A DNA stretch of 16,798 nucleotides from JAIRTY01 sp050257395 (GCA_050257395.1 JBLMWU010000205.1:1-16798), one strand, 5' to 3'. Counted from the first letter of the stretch, positions 6,072 through 13,701 are shown. Program-made: numbers and translations. Notes: a model not told the origin generated them from the sequence alone.

Positions 6072-6892
6072 CCGGGGAAGCCGGGCCTGCCGCCGTGCCC
6101 GCCCTGGCCGCGGACCGGCTGTGCCGCCGGTTCCGGGGCCTGACCGCGGTCCAGGACGTGTCGCTGGAGATCCCGGCCGGGGCCAGGTTCGGCATCATCG
6201 GGCCGAACGGGGCGGGCAAGACCACCCTGTTCAACCTGCTGTCGGGCGAGCTGCGGCCCAGCAGCGGCAGCGTCACGCTGTTCGGCCGGGACGTCACCGC
6301 CCTGCGCCCGTACCGCCGGGTGGCACTGGGCCTGGGCCGGACCTTCCAGGTCAGCCGGATCTTCGCCGACCTGACGGTGCTGGAGAACCTCACCCTGGCC
6401 CTGCACGGGCTCAGCCGCAGCAAGCTGGCGCTGCTGCGGCCGTGGCGCGGCTACCGCCAGCTGACCCGGGAGGCCGCGGAGCTCGCCGCCCGGTTCGGGC
6501 TGGCCGGGCGGCTGGACGCGGTGGCGGCCGAGCTGTCCCACGGCGAGGTGCGGGAGTTGGAGGTGCTGCTCGCGCTCGCGCTCAAGCCCTGGGTGCTGCT
6601 GCTCGACGAGCCCGCGGCCGGGCTCTCACCCGCCGAGCGGGTGAGCATCCAGGCGCTGCTGCGGTCGCTGCCGGCCGGCCTGACCCTGGTCATGATCGAG
6701 CACGACATCGACGTGCTGCGCGGGGTGGTGGACTCGGCGGCGGTGCTGCATCTGGGCGCGCTGGTCACTCAGGGCCCGATGGCGGCGGTGGCCGCGGATG
6801 AGCGGGTGCGCGAGCTGTACCTGGGCAGTGCCGACCCGGGGGGACGACCCCCCCAACCCCCCCGCAGCGGCCACGCGGGGAGCGCGTCATGA
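6068..6892 (+). CDS. livG: Branched-chain amino acid-type ABC transporter ATPase LivG
   Basis: This is one of two ATPase subunits that drive the HAAT importer from the cytoplasmic face. In the 274-residue product Walker A is GPNGAGKTT (45-53), the Q-loop glutamine is Q94 in GRTFQ, the signature motif is LSHGE (156-160), Walker B is VLLLDEP (176-182) and the switch histidine is H212 in IEHD. The fold and length match LivG. The start GTG overlaps the livM stop by four bases, and the stop overlaps the livF start in ATGA. The last 20 residues (GGRPPQPPRSG and onward) are a low-complexity tail encoded by runs of G6, C7 and C7, which are prone to slippage. LSHGE in place of LSGGQ is a common variant in this subfamily. 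Confidence 0.95.
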   Translation: MTGEAGPAAVPALAADRLCRRFRGLTAVQDVSLEIPAGARFGIIGPNGAGKTTLFNLLSGELRPSSGSVTLFGRDVTALRPYRRVALGLGRTFQVSRIFADLTVLENLTLALHGLSRSKLALLRPWRGYRQLTREAAELAARFGLAGRLDAVAAELSHGEVRELEVLLALALKPWVLLLDEPAAGLSPAERVSIQALLRSLPAGLTLVMIEHDIDVLRGVVDSAAVLHLGALVTQGPMAAVAADERVRELYLGSADPGGRPPQPPRSGHAGSAS

Positions 6893-7596
6893 TCCAGGTG
6901 CGGGACCTGCACACCTACCGGGGCATCAACTACGTCCTGCAGGGCGTCGACCTGGAGATCGCGGACGGGGCGTGCACGGTCCTGCTCGGGCGCAACGGCA
7001 TGGGCAAGACCACGCTGGTGCACAGCATCATGGGCATGCTGCGGCCGAGGTCGGGCCAGGTGCTGCTGGACGACGTGGACCTGGCCGGCAGGCAGCCCTT
7101 CCAGATCGCGCAGCGCGGGCTGGCCCTGGTGCCACAGGGCCGGCGCATCTTCCCGTCGCTGACCGTGGAGGAGAACCTCACGCTGGCCGCCCGCGGCGCC
7201 ACGGGGCAGGCCGGCGACGGCGCCTGGACGCTGGAGCGGGTGTACGACCTGTTCGGCAACCTCAGGGAGCGCCGCCGCAACCGGGGCGGCCAGCTGTCCG
7301 GCGGCGAGCAGCAGATGCTGGCGATCGGCCGCGCCCTGCTGACCAACCCCCGGCTGCTGCTGATGGACGAGCCGTCCGAGGGCCTCGCCCCGGTGATCGT
7401 GGAGCAGATCGGCGAGATCCTGGCCGACCTGCGCCGCAGCGGGCTCGGCGTCTTCCTGGTCGAGCAGAACTACGGCCTGGCCACCAGGTGCGCGGACCTC
7501 ATCAGCATCCTCGCCAAGGGCCGGGTGGTGTGGCGGGGCAGCGCCGCCGAGCTGGCGGCCGACGCCCCGGTGCGGGAGACCCACCTCGGTGTCTGA
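6889..7596 (+). CDS. livF: Branched-chain amino acid-type ABC transporter ATPase LivF
   Basis: This is the second ATPase of the importer, 235 residues. Walker A is GRNGMGKTT (34-42), the Q-loop is VPQGRRIFPSLTVEENL (81-97), the signature is LSGGEQQ (136-142), Walker B is LLLMDEP (156-162), and the switch position reads VEQN, with Gln instead of His, as is normal for LivF. The LivF-specific stretch LAPVIVEQIGEIL (166-178) is present. A good ribosome site, GGGGAG, lies six bases before the ATG, inside the end of livG. The downstream cupin gene overlaps by eight bases if its GTG start is used, so it is probably part of the operon. Confidence 0.95.
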   Translation: MIQVRDLHTYRGINYVLQGVDLEIADGACTVLLGRNGMGKTTLVHSIMGMLRPRSGQVLLDDVDLAGRQPFQIAQRGLALVPQGRRIFPSLTVEENLTLAARGATGQAGDGAWTLERVYDLFGNLRERRRNRGGQLSGGEQQMLAIGRALLTNPRLLLMDEPSEGLAPVIVEQIGEILADLRRSGLGVFLVEQNYGLATRCADLISILAKGRVVWRGSAAELAADAPVRETHLGV

Positions 7597-8065
7597 CAGC
7601 ACGGCGTCTGGCAGCACGGTGCCTGAGGGCGCGGCGCCCGGGTGCGAGCTCGTCAGCATCCCCACCGACACGGCTGAAAGGACGATCATGGGCAAGCCGT
7701 TCCACACCGCGCACCGCTGGGACCTGGAGTGGCAGGACGACGTGGACGTGCTGTCCCTGCGCGGCGGCGTCCAGGTCAAGGTCTTCTACTCCGACCCCGA
7801 GCTCGGCGTGGCCGACATGCTGATCAAGTTCCCGCCCGGGTACGTCGAGCCCGAGCACTCGCACGAGAGCAGTCATTCCATCGTGGTGCTGGAAGGCGTG
7901 CAGATCGTGCGCGGCGTGCACCTGCACCCCGGTGACTACGTGTGGGCCGAGGGCCCCGGCGCGCACGGCCCGTACGAGTACCCGGAGGGCTGCGTGGTCT
8001 TCGCCTCCTTCCGCGGCCCCTCCTCGCAGCACCGGTACCAGGGCTCGCCGACCGGGGAGATCTGA
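7589..8065 (+). CDS. Small cupin domain protein
   Basis: This is a single-domain cupin, a small beta-barrel that usually binds a metal and acts as an isomerase, dioxygenase or ligand sensor. Numbering from GTG 7589 (158 residues), the first metal motif is GYVEPEHSHESSH (84-96): H90 and H92 are in place, but the position usually held by Glu is His96. The second motif includes GDYVWAEGPGAHGP with H126. GGVQVKVFYSDPELG begins the barrel. GTG 7589 continues the overlapping-gene pattern and has GGGAG before it; ATG 7688, with AAAGGA five bases upstream, would give 125 residues and still contain the cupin. The PTDTAERTIMGKPFH stretch looks like true protein, so the longer form is preferred weakly. 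As the last gene of the importer operon it may act on the imported compound. Confidence 0.85.
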   Translation: MSDSTASGSTVPEGAAPGCELVSIPTDTAERTIMGKPFHTAHRWDLEWQDDVDVLSLRGGVQVKVFYSDPELGVADMLIKFPPGYVEPEHSHESSHSIVVLEGVQIVRGVHLHPGDYVWAEGPGAHGPYEYPEGCVVFASFRGPSSQHRYQGSPTGEI

Positions 8066-8087
8066 CCTCCCCGGCCGGCCCTGGCCC

Positions 8088-9503
8088 TCAGCTGCGGAGG
8101 TCGAACGGCCGCAGATACGGCGGCGGCCGGAAGCGCACGAACCCCGGCGGCACCGGCTGCACTTGTTTGTTCACCACGAAGATGTTGTAGGCACCGCCGA
8201 GGGCGGCGGCCTGGCTGTTGAGCGTGGCCGGGTCAAGCGGGCCCCACCGGCCGGTGCGTAGCCGGCTGAGCAGCGCCTGCACGGCCGTGATGGTCTCCGC
8301 CGGGGTGAACGTGCAGTGCCCGGCCCGGTGCACGAAGATCTGCGCCAGCAGCCGGCCGTTGCCCGCCCGGTTCACCACGCTGCGGTACGCCTGCTCGTTC
8401 TCCGGCACCACCAGGCCGTCACCGGTGGTGTGCATGGTCAGCACCGGCATCGAGAGCTGCCCGTTGAACGCGATGTTCTGGGTCAGGTAGCTGACCGACG
8501 CGGGGTTGGCGCTGACCCGCTGGGCGCTGTTGAGCGTCGCGAGGTCCTTGCTCAGGGACAGCCCGGCCGCGTGGTACAGCGCGATGACCTCCCGCAGGTC
8601 GGCCGAGTGTGCCAGGTCGCTGACGTAGTTCACGCCGGTGTTCCAGGACGGGTTGCCGCCGGCCCGGATCTCCAGGTCCTGCCGGAACGCGAAGATGAAC
8701 GGGAAGTCCACCTGGCTGTCCCACTGGTACTGGTTGGCTTCCTGCGCCGTGAAGTCACCCGGCGCGGGCTCGGGGGACAGCGGGGTGAACCAGCCGGGGG
8801 TGTCGCCGAGGGCGGCCGCCAGCGCCAGCCGGGCCTTGCCCTGCGGGGTCTGCTGCGCCTGGGCCGCCGCTGCTTCCGCGTTCGCCAGGTTGGCCTTGCC
8901 GTCGGTGATGTTGACGACCTGCACGGACGGGTCGAGCAGCTGCTGGAACGCGAACGCGGCGTCCAGCGCGGTGTTCCAGGTGGCGACCCCGCCGGCCAGC
9001 ACGCCGCACATGGGCAGGGCGGCGGTGAACCGGTCCGGGTACCGCTGGATGAGGCCGCCGGTGATGATGCCGCCGAGCGAGTGGCCCCAGGCGATCGTCC
9101 GGGTGGGCGCCCCGAACGTCTGGCCGAACTTGTCAAGGGTGGCGATCTGGTCCGGCAGCGCCTCGTGGATGGCCCAGCCGGTGGTCGCGTAGGAGGAGCC
9201 GGCCAGCGCGAACCCGTGGCTCAGCAGCCAGCCCCCCGTGACCGGGTCGCCCACGTCCTCCGGCAGGTTCTGGCCGCCCGGTGTTACGTAGCCGTGGCTG
9301 TACAGGAACAGCGTGCCGTTCCAGTTCCCGGCCGGGCAGTCGATTACGTATTTGGCACCGTCGGCGAGGGTGCCGTTGGTGGTGGTCGGCGTGCCGGTGC
9401 CGCCGCAGGTCTGCGCCGCGGCGAGTGCGGGCGCCGCGGGAACGAGCAGGCCGAGTGCTAATGCGGCGGCGAATCCGGCTCCAGTGAGGCTGCGGAGTTT
9501 CAT
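8088..9503 (-). CDS. Secreted alpha/beta hydrolase
   Basis: This 471-residue serine hydrolase has a Sec signal peptide: basic MKLRS, a hydrophobic run to about residue 24, then an AxA-type cleavage region (APALAAA, 24-30). The mature protein begins near QTCGG. The nucleophile elbow is GHSLGG (S142), a likely acid is D362 in HTTGDGLVVPE, and the likely histidine is H396 in HRAGHCTF. LFLYSHGY (66-72) provides the oxyanion region. Several cysteines suggest disulfides outside the cell. ATG 9503 was chosen because AGGTGGG lies five bases upstream; ATG 9506 is adjacent, and a longer reading from 9569 would bury the signal peptide. It lies 88 bases downstream of the binding-protein gene on the same strand, suggesting that it releases the ligand which that protein then captures. 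It is an esterase or amidase; the substrate is unknown. Confidence 0.87.
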   Translation of the reverse strand: MKLRSLTGAGFAAALALGLLVPAAPALAAAQTCGGTGTPTTTNGTLADGAKYVIDCPAGNWNGTLFLYSHGYVTPGGQNLPEDVGDPVTGGWLLSHGFALAGSSYATTGWAIHEALPDQIATLDKFGQTFGAPTRTIAWGHSLGGIITGGLIQRYPDRFTAALPMCGVLAGGVATWNTALDAAFAFQQLLDPSVQVVNITDGKANLANAEAAAAQAQQTPQGKARLALAAALGDTPGWFTPLSPEPAPGDFTAQEANQYQWDSQVDFPFIFAFRQDLEIRAGGNPSWNTGVNYVSDLAHSADLREVIALYHAAGLSLSKDLATLNSAQRVSANPASVSYLTQNIAFNGQLSMPVLTMHTTGDGLVVPENEQAYRSVVNRAGNGRLLAQIFVHRAGHCTFTPAETITAVQALLSRLRTGRWGPLDPATLNSQAAALGGAYNIFVVNKQVQPVPPGFVRFRPPPYLRPFDLRS

Positions 9504-9543
9504 CATGTCCCACCTGTCACCATTGACGGCTATTGACCCGACT

Positions 9544-9564
9544 CTGCCGCACGGCTGCGGCCAG
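9544..9564 (-). terminator. Hairpin between the binding-protein and secreted-hydrolase genes
   Basis: GCCGCA and TGCGGC (9546-9551, 9556-9561) form a perfect stem around a 4-base loop. Two more pairs follow after a single bulge. No T-run follows on the minus strand, so this may be a partial terminator or an RNA-stability element that sets lower expression of the hydrolase. Confidence 0.35.
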
Positions 9565-9591
9565 GGCAATACCGGTGGGTAGCGCTGCCGA

Positions 9592-10884
9592 TCAGAAGCT
9601 GGGCGGCCCGACCGCGGTCTTGGCGAAGAGCGGCTCCCAGCTCGCCTGGGTCAGCGTGCCCCACGGCGGCACCGCGGTGAAGGTCTCGATCGGGACGTTC
9701 CGCAGGGTGCCGTGCACGCTCTCCACCTTGCAGATGTACTCGTTCTGGGTCGGGGACCAGGTCGCGTGGCTGATGGAGACCGGCCCGCGGGGCGCGGTGA
9801 TCTGGACCGCGCGCATCGCGTTGGACAGCGCCTTCGGGCTGGTGACGTTGCCGTGCAGCGACTTGAGCGCGGTCACCAGGATCTGCGCCTTGGTGTAGCC
9901 GGCCTCCGAGTAGTACGACGGGTAGTCGCCGTAGGCGGCGTGGTAGGCGTTGGCGAACGACTGGTTGGCGGCGGAGGTGTTGCCATCGCAGTACTGCGCG
10001 TCGGTGTAGATCCCGGTCGCGGCCGCGGCGTTCTCCGCGGGCAGGGCCGCCTGGTCGGTCAGGGTGGTGATGCCCATCAGCGGGACCTTCTTCTTCAGCC
10101 CGAACGACGCGTAGGAGTTGACGAAGTTCGCGGCCTGCGAGCCGGACAGCACCACGAAGACGGCCTGGGTGCTGGCCGGGATCGAGGACACGTAGGAGGA
10201 CATGTCCACGCTGTTGCTCGGCACCCACAGCATCTTGTCGATCTTCCCGCCGAGCTTGGTGAACTGGGCCGCGAAGCCGCCGACGCCCTGCCACCCGAAG
10301 GAGATACCCAGCCCCACCGTGGTGACGTGCCGCCAGTGCATGGTGTTGTAGGCCCAGCGGGCGCCGACCGTGGTCGGCGCGAAGCCGTCCCAGCCGGAGG
10401 TGAACCCGGCCCCGTACCGGCTGTAGGCCTGGGACTGCTGCGGGCTGGCCAGGTACAGGTCGTCCTCGGGGACGCCCTGGCCGAGCACGTACGGTGCGAC
10501 CACCGCGATGGCGCTGGACAGCAGCGGGCCCTCCACCACCTGGACGTGGTCGGAGGTGACCAGCTGGCGGGCGTCGGACAGGCTCACCGAGGGGTCACCC
10601 TGGTCGTTGGCGTAGGTGACCTGGATCGGGTGCCCGTCCACCGAGCTCCCGAAGTGCTTGAGGCCGAGCTTGAAGCCGTTCTGCTCGCTGACCCCGTTCT
10701 TGGTGAAGATGCCGGTCAGCGGGAGCAGGTAGCCGACTTTGACGGGCGAGTGCGGCGAGCCGCCGCCGGACGACGCGCCGCTGCTGCCGCAGGCAGCGGC
10801 AAGGCTGGTGCAGGCGGCCAGCGCGACGGCGGCCAGGGCCCGTCCCCGGCCGCGAGCGGTGATCTCAGCCAATGATCTGCCCAT
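9592..10884 (-). CDS. ABC transporter substrate-binding lipoprotein (LivK-type, type I periplasmic-binding fold)
   Basis: This is the extracellular ligand-binding subunit of a HAAT-type importer, 430 residues. A basic leader and short hydrophobic run are followed by LAAC (C25) and AAAC (C32); C32 precedes the GSSG-rich linker typical of actinomycete lipoproteins, so lipid attachment at one of these cysteines is likely. The mature domain starts VKVGYLLPLTGIFTKNG (48-64), the usual opening of the family, followed by EQNGFKLGLKHF, then QVTYANDQGDPS. AGGAGG lies about nine bases before the ATG. It is the only binding protein in view and is the probable partner of LivHMGF, although it is transcribed convergently to them. 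Nested palindromes upstream are candidate regulator sites. The ligand cannot be read from the sequence. Confidence 0.92.
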   Translation of the reverse strand: MGRSLAEITARGRGRALAAVALAACTSLAAACGSSGASSGGGSPHSPVKVGYLLPLTGIFTKNGVSEQNGFKLGLKHFGSSVDGHPIQVTYANDQGDPSVSLSDARQLVTSDHVQVVEGPLLSSAIAVVAPYVLGQGVPEDDLYLASPQQSQAYSRYGAGFTSGWDGFAPTTVGARWAYNTMHWRHVTTVGLGISFGWQGVGGFAAQFTKLGGKIDKMLWVPSNSVDMSSYVSSIPASTQAVFVVLSGSQAANFVNSYASFGLKKKVPLMGITTLTDQAALPAENAAAATGIYTDAQYCDGNTSAANQSFANAYHAAYGDYPSYYSEAGYTKAQILVTALKSLHGNVTSPKALSNAMRAVQITAPRGPVSISHATWSPTQNEYICKVESVHGTLRNVPIETFTAVPPWGTLTQASWEPLFAKTAVGPPSF

Positions 10885-10915
10885 GACGATCGCCCTCCTG
10901 ATTTGCCCTTATGCA

Positions 10916-10921
10916 ATCATG
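10916..10921 (-). promoter_or_regulatory. Candidate -10 element CATGAT for the binding-protein gene
   Basis: CATGAT, extended to CATGATTGC, ends 31 bases before the ATG at 10884. TTGCTG (minus strand, 10943-10938) is a possible -35 with a 16-base spacer. The same 9-mer stands at the same distance before the gene at 1228. Confidence 0.3.
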
Positions 10922-10942
10922 ATGGCTAGTCAGGTGCCAGCA

Positions 10943-10971
10943 AATCACTACATAGTGACCAGAACGTGATT
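10943..10971. promoter_or_regulatory. Nested palindromes upstream of the binding-protein gene, candidate GntR operator
   Basis: TCACTA and TAGTGA (10945-10950, 10953-10958) are perfect arms around CA. A wider pair, AATCAC at 10943-10948 and GTGATT at 10966-10971, overlaps them. TAGTGACCA within this stretch resembles the TNGT/ACNA half-sites favoured by FCD-type GntR regulators, one of which is encoded just upstream. The position, about 60-90 bases before the start codon, fits an operator. Confidence 0.4.
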
Positions 10972-11064
10972 AGAGTCCGGCCCGTCAGTCCGCACGCTGA
11001 CGGCGGCCGGGATCACCTCCCGGCCGATGCCGTCGCCCTCGATGACGGCGACCCGGGCCGTCAC
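10948..11064 (-). pseudogene. Truncated 5' remnant of an isopropylmalate/tartrate dehydrogenase-type gene
   Basis: Immediately after the GntR gene, overlapping its stop as GTGA, a 38-codon frame begins VTARVAVIEGDGIGREVIP. This matches the opening of the isocitrate/isopropylmalate/tartrate dehydrogenase family, where the strand and loop RIAVIPGDGIGPEV bind the nucleotide. After about AAVSV the similarity ends; the frame runs through unrelated residues to a TAG at 10950-10948, and no further family motifs appear before the binding-protein gene. A full-length member has about 350 residues, so roughly 90 percent is missing. This looks like the scar of a deletion or recombination that joined the GntR gene to the binding-protein gene. 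It could still be translated by coupling, but cannot be an active dehydrogenase. Confidence 0.7.
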
Positions 11065-11792
11065 CCGCGTCCCCGCCGCGGCCCGCGGGGCCCGGCTGAC
11101 CGCTGGCCGGCCGGCGGCGGCGCCCCGACCTGGTGGATGCCGCGCAGCGTGCCGAGCCGGGCGTCCAGGTGGGCCAGCATGGCGTCGGCCGCGGCCACCG
11201 GATCCCGGGCGATCACCGCCCGGAGGATCTCCCGGTGCTCGGCGTTGCCGCGCCGGGCCCGGCTGGGCTCGGCGGTGACCGAGTGGGTGGTGTACCGATT
11301 TGACAGCTCCCGCAGGTTGGCCAGGATCGCGGCCAGCCGCGGGCTGCCGCCCGCCTCGTCGAGGAGGCCGTGGAAGCGCGAGTTGTGCTCGGCCCAGCGG
11401 GCCCCGGCGGTCTCGGTGTCCATGGCCGCGATCACCTCGCCGGCCTGCAGGATGGCCGTCCTGGTGGCGAACGTGGCGGCCCGGGCGGCCGCGACCGGCT
11501 CCAGCATCCGGCGGATCTGGAAGATGTCCTCCAGCTCGCTGCGGCACAGCTCGTGCACGACCGCCCCGCCGCGGCGGTCGAGGCGGACGAACCCCTCCGC
11601 CGCCAGCTCCCGGAGCGCGTCACGCACCAGCCGGGTGCTCACGGCCAGCTCCTGCGCGATGCTCGCCTGCACGAGCCGGGTGCCGCCGGGGATGGTGCCG
11701 GTCACGATGCCGCGGTGCAGCACGGACTTCACCCGCCGGCGGGCCGGCGCGGGCTGACCTAAATCGATTGCAGGGGGATTGCGGTGCGACAT
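11061..11792 (-). CDS. GntR family transcriptional regulator, FCD type
   Basis: This is a 243-residue regulator that binds DNA as a dimer and responds to a small organic acid or similar ligand. The N-terminal winged helix spans about 20-82: RVKSVLHRGIVTGTIPGGTRL, with the recognition segment VSTRLVRDALRELAAEGFV. The all-helical FCD domain follows from about 88, with metal/ligand positions suggested by N137, H141, a histidine near 170, and H186 in AEHREIL. The C-terminal 20 residues are a low-complexity Pro/Gly/Arg tail. ATG 11792 was chosen because GGAG lies six bases upstream; a TTG at 11810 is the alternative. The gene follows cocE by 39 bases and precedes the dehydrogenase remnant and the binding-protein gene. 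It probably controls this catabolic unit, with its own product or the imported compound as effector. Confidence 0.9.
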   Translation of the reverse strand: MSHRNPPAIDLGQPAPARRRVKSVLHRGIVTGTIPGGTRLVQASIAQELAVSTRLVRDALRELAAEGFVRLDRRGGAVVHELCRSELEDIFQIRRMLEPVAAARAATFATRTAILQAGEVIAAMDTETAGARWAEHNSRFHGLLDEAGGSPRLAAILANLRELSNRYTTHSVTAEPSRARRGNAEHREILRAVIARDPVAAADAMLAHLDARLGTLRGIHQVGAPPPAGQRSAGPRGPRRGRG

Positions 11793-11831
11793 CCTCGTCT
11801 CCGTTCTCAACCCGCGGGAGTGGGCAGCCGG

Positions 11832-13559
11832 TCAGGCCGGCGGGATGACCGGCAGCAGCAGGAACGGCTGCTGCTGCGGGCCGGCCCACAGGGTCTGGGT
11901 GCTGCCGGTGAGCCCCGGCGGCCGGTCGCCGGGGTCGTTGTGCAGGAACGGCCCGCACCCGGTCATCTCGTTGCTGAAGGAGCCGAGCCGGGGTGCGTCC
12001 GGGTGGCTGACCTCGTAGTCCCGGCCGCGCACGGTCAGCGCGATCCGGTAGCCGGCCGGGATGACCAGGCTGGTGGGCCAGATCTCGACGTCCGCCTGGT
12101 ACACCTCGCCGGGCGTCAGCGGCTGGATCTCGTCGTGGCTGTGATACGGCCGGTACTCCGTGGACAGCGCCGGGTCCAGCTTGCGGTGTGACAGCCGCAG
12201 CCAGCCCTGGGCGACCGGGGTGTGCGGGTCGATCGCGCCCGGGAACGTCACCTCCGCGCCGTCCGGGCCGAAGACCCGCAGCACGCAGAACAGGTCGGCG
12301 TCGGCGGCCGAGGACGACACGAACAGCCGCGCCGCCACCGGGCCGGTGATCTCCGTCTCCCGGGCCAGTGGCGGCGAGGTGAAGGTCACCCCCTCGGAGT
12401 CCGCCCGGTACGACTCGCTGCCGCTGCCCGGCTCGCTGGCGAGCTCCCCGGTGCCCGGGCACAGGTAGTAGCGCGTCCATACGGTGCGGGCCAGCGGCCA
12501 GGTCTCCTCGTTCCGCTGGAAAAATCCGCCGATGGTGCGGACCTGGAGCTGCACGGGGGGCTGGTCCCGCCACCCGCTGTCGTCACCGTGCAGGAAACAG
12601 GCGAAGAAGCGTTTCTGCAGCCCCACCCCGTAGTCGGTGTAGAAATGCGTCCAGTGCTCAAGCCCGTGCACCTCCAGCCATTTGCGCGGGGACGCCGCCT
12701 GGGTGAAGCCCTCGAAGTTCCCCCTGGTGTGCAGGCCCTGCCCGCCCCAGTTCGCGGCGGTGAGCAGCGGCACGGTGATCCGCTGCCAGTCCGCTGACCG
12801 GGCCCGGTGGTAGCCGTCGTCCAGCGGGTGCGCGCGGATGTCCGCGCCGAAGTCGGCCCGCGCGGCCGCCAGCTCCCCGTCGCTGAGGGTCTCCGGGCCG
12901 GCCGCGGTCTCGCCGGTGGCGCGGCTGCGCGCGCCCCGGTCGCCGACGCCGTGCTGCACCTTGGTCACCTGGTTCGGGTACCAGTGCTGGAAGAACGTGC
13001 ACAGGATGCCGCCGTGATAGGCGGCGTCCCGGTAGAAGTCGGCGGCGCCCTCCCACACGCACATCGCGGCCAGGTGCGGCGGCGCCAGCCCGGCCACGTG
13101 CCACTGGTTCATCGCGTAGTAGGAGATGCCGTTCAGCCCGACCTTGCCGGTGCTCCACGGCTGCGCCGCCGCCCACTCGATGCACTCGTACAGGTCGCGG
13201 GTCTCGCGCGGGGAGAACGGGTCCAGCCGGCCGGGGGAGCGGCCCGCGCCGCGGGAGTCCACCCGCACGCACACGTACCCGTCCGGCACCCATTTCTCCG
13301 GGTCCACGACCTCCCAGTTCTGGTACAGGTTGCTGGAGCCGCGGGCCACGTCCGGGTGCGCGGCGACCATAAGCTCCCACTGGTCGGCGTAGCCGTCCTG
13401 GAAGGCCAGGCCCTTCGCGTACGGGCCGCAGGTGAGGATCACCGGGTACCGGCCGTCGCCGGGCGGCCGGAACACGTCCGCGCGCAGCACCGTCCCGTCG
13501 TCCACCGTGATCGGCACGTCCCACTCGATCACCAGGCCGGCAGCGGGGTCGTGCGTCAC
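11832..13559 (-). CDS. CocE/NonD family hydrolase (X-Pro dipeptidyl-peptidase S15-like)
   Basis: This is a 575-residue serine hydrolase related to cocaine esterase and X-prolyl dipeptidyl peptidase, which cleave esters or amides. The N-terminal alpha/beta domain contains DGTVLRADVFRP, VRVDSRGAGRSPG (99-110) and the nucleophile motif GLNGISYY with S146. The C-terminal beta-jelly-roll domain (from about 330) has ITGPVAARLFVSSSAADADLF and ends IPAGYRIALTVRGRDYE. The catalytic aspartate, normally in a GWxD motif, aligns with NWGG (270-273), so that position is Gly; the histidine is probably H302 or H305. There is no signal peptide, so it acts in the cytoplasm. GTG 13559 has AAGGGAG about seven bases upstream. 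As first gene of the minus-strand unit it probably carries out the first intracellular cleavage. Confidence 0.92.
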   Translation of the reverse strand: MTHDPAAGLVIEWDVPITVDDGTVLRADVFRPPGDGRYPVILTCGPYAKGLAFQDGYADQWELMVAAHPDVARGSSNLYQNWEVVDPEKWVPDGYVCVRVDSRGAGRSPGRLDPFSPRETRDLYECIEWAAAQPWSTGKVGLNGISYYAMNQWHVAGLAPPHLAAMCVWEGAADFYRDAAYHGGILCTFFQHWYPNQVTKVQHGVGDRGARSRATGETAAGPETLSDGELAAARADFGADIRAHPLDDGYHRARSADWQRITVPLLTAANWGGQGLHTRGNFEGFTQAASPRKWLEVHGLEHWTHFYTDYGVGLQKRFFACFLHGDDSGWRDQPPVQLQVRTIGGFFQRNEETWPLARTVWTRYYLCPGTGELASEPGSGSESYRADSEGVTFTSPPLARETEITGPVAARLFVSSSAADADLFCVLRVFGPDGAEVTFPGAIDPHTPVAQGWLRLSHRKLDPALSTEYRPYHSHDEIQPLTPGEVYQADVEIWPTSLVIPAGYRIALTVRGRDYEVSHPDAPRLGSFSNEMTGCGPFLHNDPGDRPPGLTGSTQTLWAGPQQQPFLLLPVIPPA

Positions 13560-13598
13560 AGCGTGCTCCCTTGCGTCGTCGCCGGGAGGGCGGAGCGA

Positions 13599-13618
13599 GC
13601 GCGCCTGCCCGGGCGCGC
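13599..13618 (-). other. GC hairpin in the leader of the CocE-like gene
   Basis: GCGCGCC and GGCGCGC form a perfect 7-bp stem around TGCCCG, about 40-60 bases upstream of the GTG at 13559. In the transcript this would be a stable leader hairpin. It may affect expression, but no regulatory partner is evident. Confidence 0.35.
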
Positions 13619-13701
13619 AACTTCAGTGACGGTTAATCGCTGGGGGGACAGATGCCTCGGACGATAGCAGGGCTAACCCTTTCGCGGAACCCTGCGCGGA
13701 G

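Noticed and set aside
8316..9461. Long plus-strand open frame opposite the secreted hydrolase
   Set aside because: Val/Arg/Gly-rich shadow with no motif; the minus strand has a signal peptide and catalytic triad.
9712..10875. Long plus-strand open frame opposite the binding-protein gene
   Set aside because: Shadow of a clear lipoprotein gene; no motif of its own.
10948..11547. A 199-codon minus-strand frame through the gntR gene
   Set aside because: Most of it is an out-of-frame, Arg/Gly/Pro-rich reading of gntR. Only the last 38 codons, beginning at GTG 11064, have real family character and are reported as a remnant.
13663..13681. IdeR/DmdR-like iron box around GGCTAACC
   Set aside because: Only the 8-base core matches the 19-base consensus; the arms do not (about 9 of 19 positions), and no iron genes are nearby.
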